Source of the DNA: Flavobacterium sasangense DSM 21067
Lineage (GTDB): Bacteria; Bacteroidota; Bacteroidia; Flavobacteriales; Flavobacteriaceae
Direction of reading: 5' to 3'
Assembly (NCBI RefSeq): GCF_000686885.1
Contig: NZ_JMLU01000004.1
Location: forward strand, 1 to 64,000
Length of the DNA stretch: 64,000 nt
In this document: positions 61,153 to 64,000 of the stretch, piece after piece
Numbering within the stretch: the stretch's first letter is position 1
Layout: every line of letters starts with the position of its first letter
The notes under the pieces: generated by a model
The model's database searches: none
Told to the model about the DNA's origin: nothing
What the model saw: only the letters and a program-made list of their open reading frames with translations
Translations under genes and position numbers: made by a program

Positions 61153-61938
61153 ATGAAAAAATATTTCGACAATCTTACTGAAGCTTTACAAAACTTCCTC
61201 ATCGAAGTGGGTGAACTCTCCTACTTTGCAGGGCGATTTTTCAAAGAATTTTGGAAACCGCCTTACGAATTTAAAGAACTCTTACGTCAGTGTTTTTATA
61301 TTGGAAATCGCTCCTTGTTGTTAGTTAGTGTTACGGGTTTTATCATTGGTTTGGTATTTACCTTGCAATCTCGTCCTACGTTGCAGGAATTTGGTGCTGT
61401 TTCTTGGATGGCGTCTATGGTGAGTGTTTCTATTATTCGTGAAATTGGTCCCATCATAACCGCTTTAATTTGCGCTGGAAGAATTGGCTCTGGAATTGGT
61501 GCCGAATTAGGTTCCATGAAAGTAACCGAACAAATTGATGCTATGGAAGTTTCGGGAACCAATCCCTTCAAATATTTAGTTATTACACGAATTTTAGCGA
61601 CTACCTTGATGTTGCCATTACTAGTTATCGTGGGCGATTTTATTGCAATTTACGGTTCGTTTTTAGTAGAAAACATCAAAGGAAACGTGTCGTTTACCTT
61701 ATATTTCAATCAGGTTTTTAATATTTTAGAATACAGCGATATTATGCCGGCTACCATCAAAACCTTCTTTTTTGGATTTGCGATTGGTTTGGTGGGTTGC
61801 TACAAAGGTTATAACTGTAAAAAAGGTACGGCTGGCGTAGGAAAAGCAGCAAATGCAGCGGTAGTTTATACTTCTATGTTGCTTTTTATTATTGACTTTG
61901 TAGCGGTTTTTGTAACGAACATTTTTTACGATTTATAG
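61153..61938 (+). CDS. mlaE: MlaE-like phospholipid ABC transporter permease
   Basis: A 261-residue MlaE/YrbE permease. It has five or so membrane helices and the conserved block VSIIREIGPIITALICAGRIG with SGIGAELGSMKVTEQIDAME. It moves phospholipids between outer and inner membranes to keep the outer membrane asymmetric. First gene of mlaE-mlaF-mlaD, two bases before mlaF. Confidence 0.93.
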   Translation: MKKYFDNLTEALQNFLIEVGELSYFAGRFFKEFWKPPYEFKELLRQCFYIGNRSLLLVSVTGFIIGLVFTLQSRPTLQEFGAVSWMASMVSVSIIREIGPIITALICAGRIGSGIGAELGSMKVTEQIDAMEVSGTNPFKYLVITRILATTLMLPLLVIVGDFIAIYGSFLVENIKGNVSFTLYFNQVFNILEYSDIMPATIKTFFFGFAIGLVGCYKGYNCKKGTAGVGKAANAAVVYTSMLLFIIDFVAVFVTNIFYDL

Positions 61939-61940
61939 CC

Positions 61941-62687
61941 ATGACAACTCCAACGAAAAATGCGATTATCACCATTAAAGATTTGCACAAGCAATTTGGC
62001 AGCAATGTGGTTTTGAATGGTTTCGATTTGGAACTCTTTGAAGGAGAGAATTTAGTGGTGATGGGAAAATCGGGTTCAGGAAAATCGGTGATGATTAAGT
62101 GTGTGATTGGTCTAGAACAACCTGATAGCGGTTCGATTTTAGTCATGAATGAAGAAATCAACAACCTAGAACAAGAAGATTTAGACGAATTACGCACCGA
62201 AATCGGGTTTTTATTTCAAGGAAGCGCCTTATACGATTCGATGTCCGTTCGTGAGAATTTAGAATTTCCGTTGCGTCGTCATACTAAAAAATTTGGCGTT
62301 ATTGAAGATACTACGCCTTTAGTGATGGAAGCTTTAGAAAGCGTTGGTTTAGCTCATGCAATTGATTTGATGCCGAACGAACTTTCAGGCGGTATGAAAC
62401 GAAGAATTGCTTTGGCCAGAACCTTAATTTTAAAACCAAAAATCATCTTATATGACGAACCTACAACCGGTTTAGACCCGATTACATCAAAAGAAATTGT
62501 ACTTTTGATGAATTCGATACAAAAACAATACAACACGTCTTCGATTATCATTACACACGATGTGGATTGTGCCAAAGTTATTGCCAATCGCATGATTTTA
62601 TTGATTGACGGTGTAAATTATATAGAAGGAACGTTTGACGAATTAGCCAGTTCAACCGATCCAAAAGTGCAAGCATTTTTTAAATAG
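61941..62687 (+). CDS. mlaF: MlaF-like ABC transporter ATPase
   Basis: A 248-residue ABC ATPase. Walker A is MGKSGSGKSVMIKC, signature LSGGMKRRIALART, Walker B ILYDEPTTGLDP and switch His in ITHDVDCAKVI. It powers the MlaE permease and is typical in length. It lies two bases after mlaE and eight before mlaD. Confidence 0.93.
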   Translation: MTTPTKNAIITIKDLHKQFGSNVVLNGFDLELFEGENLVVMGKSGSGKSVMIKCVIGLEQPDSGSILVMNEEINNLEQEDLDELRTEIGFLFQGSALYDSMSVRENLEFPLRRHTKKFGVIEDTTPLVMEALESVGLAHAIDLMPNELSGGMKRRIALARTLILKPKIILYDEPTTGLDPITSKEIVLLMNSIQKQYNTSSIIITHDVDCAKVIANRMILLIDGVNYIEGTFDELASSTDPKVQAFFK

Positions 62688-62695
62688 TTTTAGTA

Positions 62696-63667
62696 ATGGA
62701 AAAATCAAATTCTCAAAAAATACAACTCGGAATCTTTGTTATCATTGGAACATTAGTGTTCTTAGCCGCGATTTATTTTATTGGAAATAAGCAAAATATG
62801 TTTGGTAATACCTCACATTTGAAGGCTGTTTTTGTTAATGTGAATGGATTACAACCAGGAAATAATGTTCGTTATGCAGGAATTGACATTGGTACGGTAA
62901 AAGAAATCGAAATGATTAACGATACGACTATTAGTGTTCATATGATTATTGATAACAAAATTATGGAACACATCAAGAAAAATGCGATTGCTACCATTAG
63001 TTCGGATGGTTTGGTGGGCAACATGATTATCAATATTATTCCTGGAAAAGGCGAAGCTCTAAAAGTTAAAAATGGCGATACGATTCAATCCTATAGCCGA
63101 ATTGGAACTGATGCGATGTTAGAAACCTTAAATGTAACGAATGAAAATGCCGCCATGTTAACCGCTGATTTATTAAAAATCACACAAGAAATCACACAAG
63201 GAAAAGGAACGGTTGGAATGTTAATTCGCGATACGATAATGTCGAAAAATCTTCAAGAAACGTTGAATTATTTGCGAATTACGAGTAAAGGAACTTCGGA
63301 ATCAGTGGCTAGTTTGAATAAGTTAATCAATGAATTAAATCGAAAAGACAATGTTATCGGTACATTAAACGATACGGTTGTTGCGAATAGAATGAAGAAA
63401 ATTATAATCAATTTAGAGAAATCGAGTACTGAAATTGATAAAGTAGTGACTAATTTAAATGGTACCATTACCAATGTTAAAGAAGGAAAAGGCGCTTTAA
63501 ATTATCTTTCAAATGATCCGAAATTGGTTAAACAAATTGATTCAACCATTACAAACATCAACAAAGCGAGCATCAAACTAAATGAAGATTTAGAAGCCTT
63601 GAAACACAATTTCTTATTTAGAGGGTATTTTAAGAAACAAGCTAAGGAGAAAGCGAAAGTAAATTAA
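62696..63667 (+). CDS. mlaD: MlaD-like MCE protein
   Basis: A 323-residue protein with one N-terminal membrane helix (LGIFVIIGTLVFLAAIYFIG), an MCE domain (LKAVFVNVNGLQPGNNVRYA with GIDIGTVKEIE) and a long helical C-terminal part (SESVASLNKLINELNRKD). It holds lipid substrates on the periplasmic side of the MlaEF complex. It is longer than E. coli MlaD because of this helical tail, common in Bacteroidota. Confidence 0.92.
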   Translation: MEKSNSQKIQLGIFVIIGTLVFLAAIYFIGNKQNMFGNTSHLKAVFVNVNGLQPGNNVRYAGIDIGTVKEIEMINDTTISVHMIIDNKIMEHIKKNAIATISSDGLVGNMIINIIPGKGEALKVKNGDTIQSYSRIGTDAMLETLNVTNENAAMLTADLLKITQEITQGKGTVGMLIRDTIMSKNLQETLNYLRITSKGTSESVASLNKLINELNRKDNVIGTLNDTVVANRMKKIIINLEKSSTEIDKVVTNLNGTITNVKEGKGALNYLSNDPKLVKQIDSTITNINKASIKLNEDLEALKHNFLFRGYFKKQAKEKAKVN

Positions 63668-63669
63668 AA

Positions 63670-63699
63670 AAAAAGCTGTCATTTTAAAGTGACAGCTTT
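63670..63699 (+). terminator. Terminator of the mla operon
   Basis: AAAAGCTGTCA and TGACAGCTTTT with an 8-base loop. It may also serve the convergent gene at 63715. Confidence 0.85.
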
Positions 63700-63714
63700 T
63701 TATAATAGGTTATA

Positions 63715-64000
63715 TTATCGGTGATATTCGGAAAAAAGTTCGCCTGTTACACCACTATCGTTAATTAATGTTTTAATTTTCATGTAATTAGCATTCAAAA
63801 CCACAACTTTTGACATTTCTCCGTCGATTTCTAAATTATCTGTTGTTACGTCATAAAAATACTCACCCGTTGTTGTAGCAGCATCAATAGGAGTTGTTTC
63901 AGAATAACTCATTGCTGGAATTGAAATTGTTATATAACCACTAATAATATTACTATCGTAAGTACCATCAGATTTAAATTCCATAGTTCCTTCAGAATCA
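63715..64000 (-). CDS. Lipocalin-like protein (partial)
   Basis: The reading frame runs open through the window edge; only the last 94 or so residues are present. The visible part is beta-rich, with the run SEGTMEFKSDGTYDSNIIS, then EYFYDVTTDNLEI and MKIKTLINDSGVTG. This resembles the C-terminal half of small exported lipocalin-like proteins of Bacteroidota. The start lies beyond 64000. Confidence 0.6.
   Translation of the reverse strand, partial: DSEGTMEFKSDGTYDSNIISGYITISIPAMSYSETTPIDAATTTGEYFYDVTTDNLEIDGEMSKVVVLNANYMKIKTLINDSGVTGELFSEYHR

Noticed and set aside
1..64000. tRNA or rRNA genes
   Set aside because: I noticed no tRNA-like arms or rRNA sequence by eye; a covariance search was not possible.

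Overview
The window reads as a low-GC Bacteroidota chromosome, most likely a Flavobacterium-like species. Core gene starts are repeatedly preceded by the Bacteroidota -7 box TAnnTTTG. The core genes (Rho with a long N-terminal insert, a BT_3928-type protein, DUF4293, DUF1599, DUF1801, an Mla transporter) and the mobile-element backbone (VirE-type primase, helix-turn-helix protein, RteC-like protein, arm-binding tyrosine recombinase) fit the same group.

Layout. 1-2846 is the right end of an integrative element (A). 2834-10907 is an array of gene cassettes separated by ~140-bp structured repeats that resemble integron attC sites. 10903-34371 is a second, complete integrative element (B, ~23.5 kb) with the same backbone as A. 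Its cargo is a nuclease, a four-gene module with a DUF5675 protein and small membrane proteins, a long non-coding tract of large hairpins, and a metal-resistance island (P-type ATPase, CzcA-TolC fusion pump, adaptor, MerC-like and other metal-binding proteins, porin, Rieske and di-heme proteins). 34359-39496 is the rest of the cassette array. 39530-64000 is core chromosome: SIMPL protein, rhomboid, acyltransferase, PLP enzyme, MBL hydrolase, rlmH, folP, tpiA, rho, truA, an MsbA-like ABC exporter, lpdA and mlaEFD.

Main discovery candidate. In the left part of the array each cassette begins with GTT plus a cassette-specific sequence, and ends with the reverse complement of that sequence running into AAC. 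The pairing extends to about 14-15 bp, longer than the 7 bp of classical integrons. Six of seven left-hand cassettes, and one right-hand cassette, share an A/G asymmetry at position 11, which gives an A.C mismatch on the top strand but a T.G wobble on the bottom strand. Most repeats also carry a TAnnTTTG box pointing into the next cassette. Cargo includes an AbiL-like phage defence pair, a LytTR regulator plus amidohydrolase, a DUF2971 protein, exported or lipoprotein unknowns, and one cassette with no gene.

The two integrative elements appear to use these cassette repeats as their attachment site. Element B is flanked by the direct repeat ATAACAGCGGTTT, and removing it rebuilds an intact cassette repeat at the end of the DUF2971 cassette. 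Element A ends at the same 13 bp. This suggests a family of integrative elements whose recombinases target integron-like cassette sites. Whether they also move the cassettes cannot be told from this sequence.
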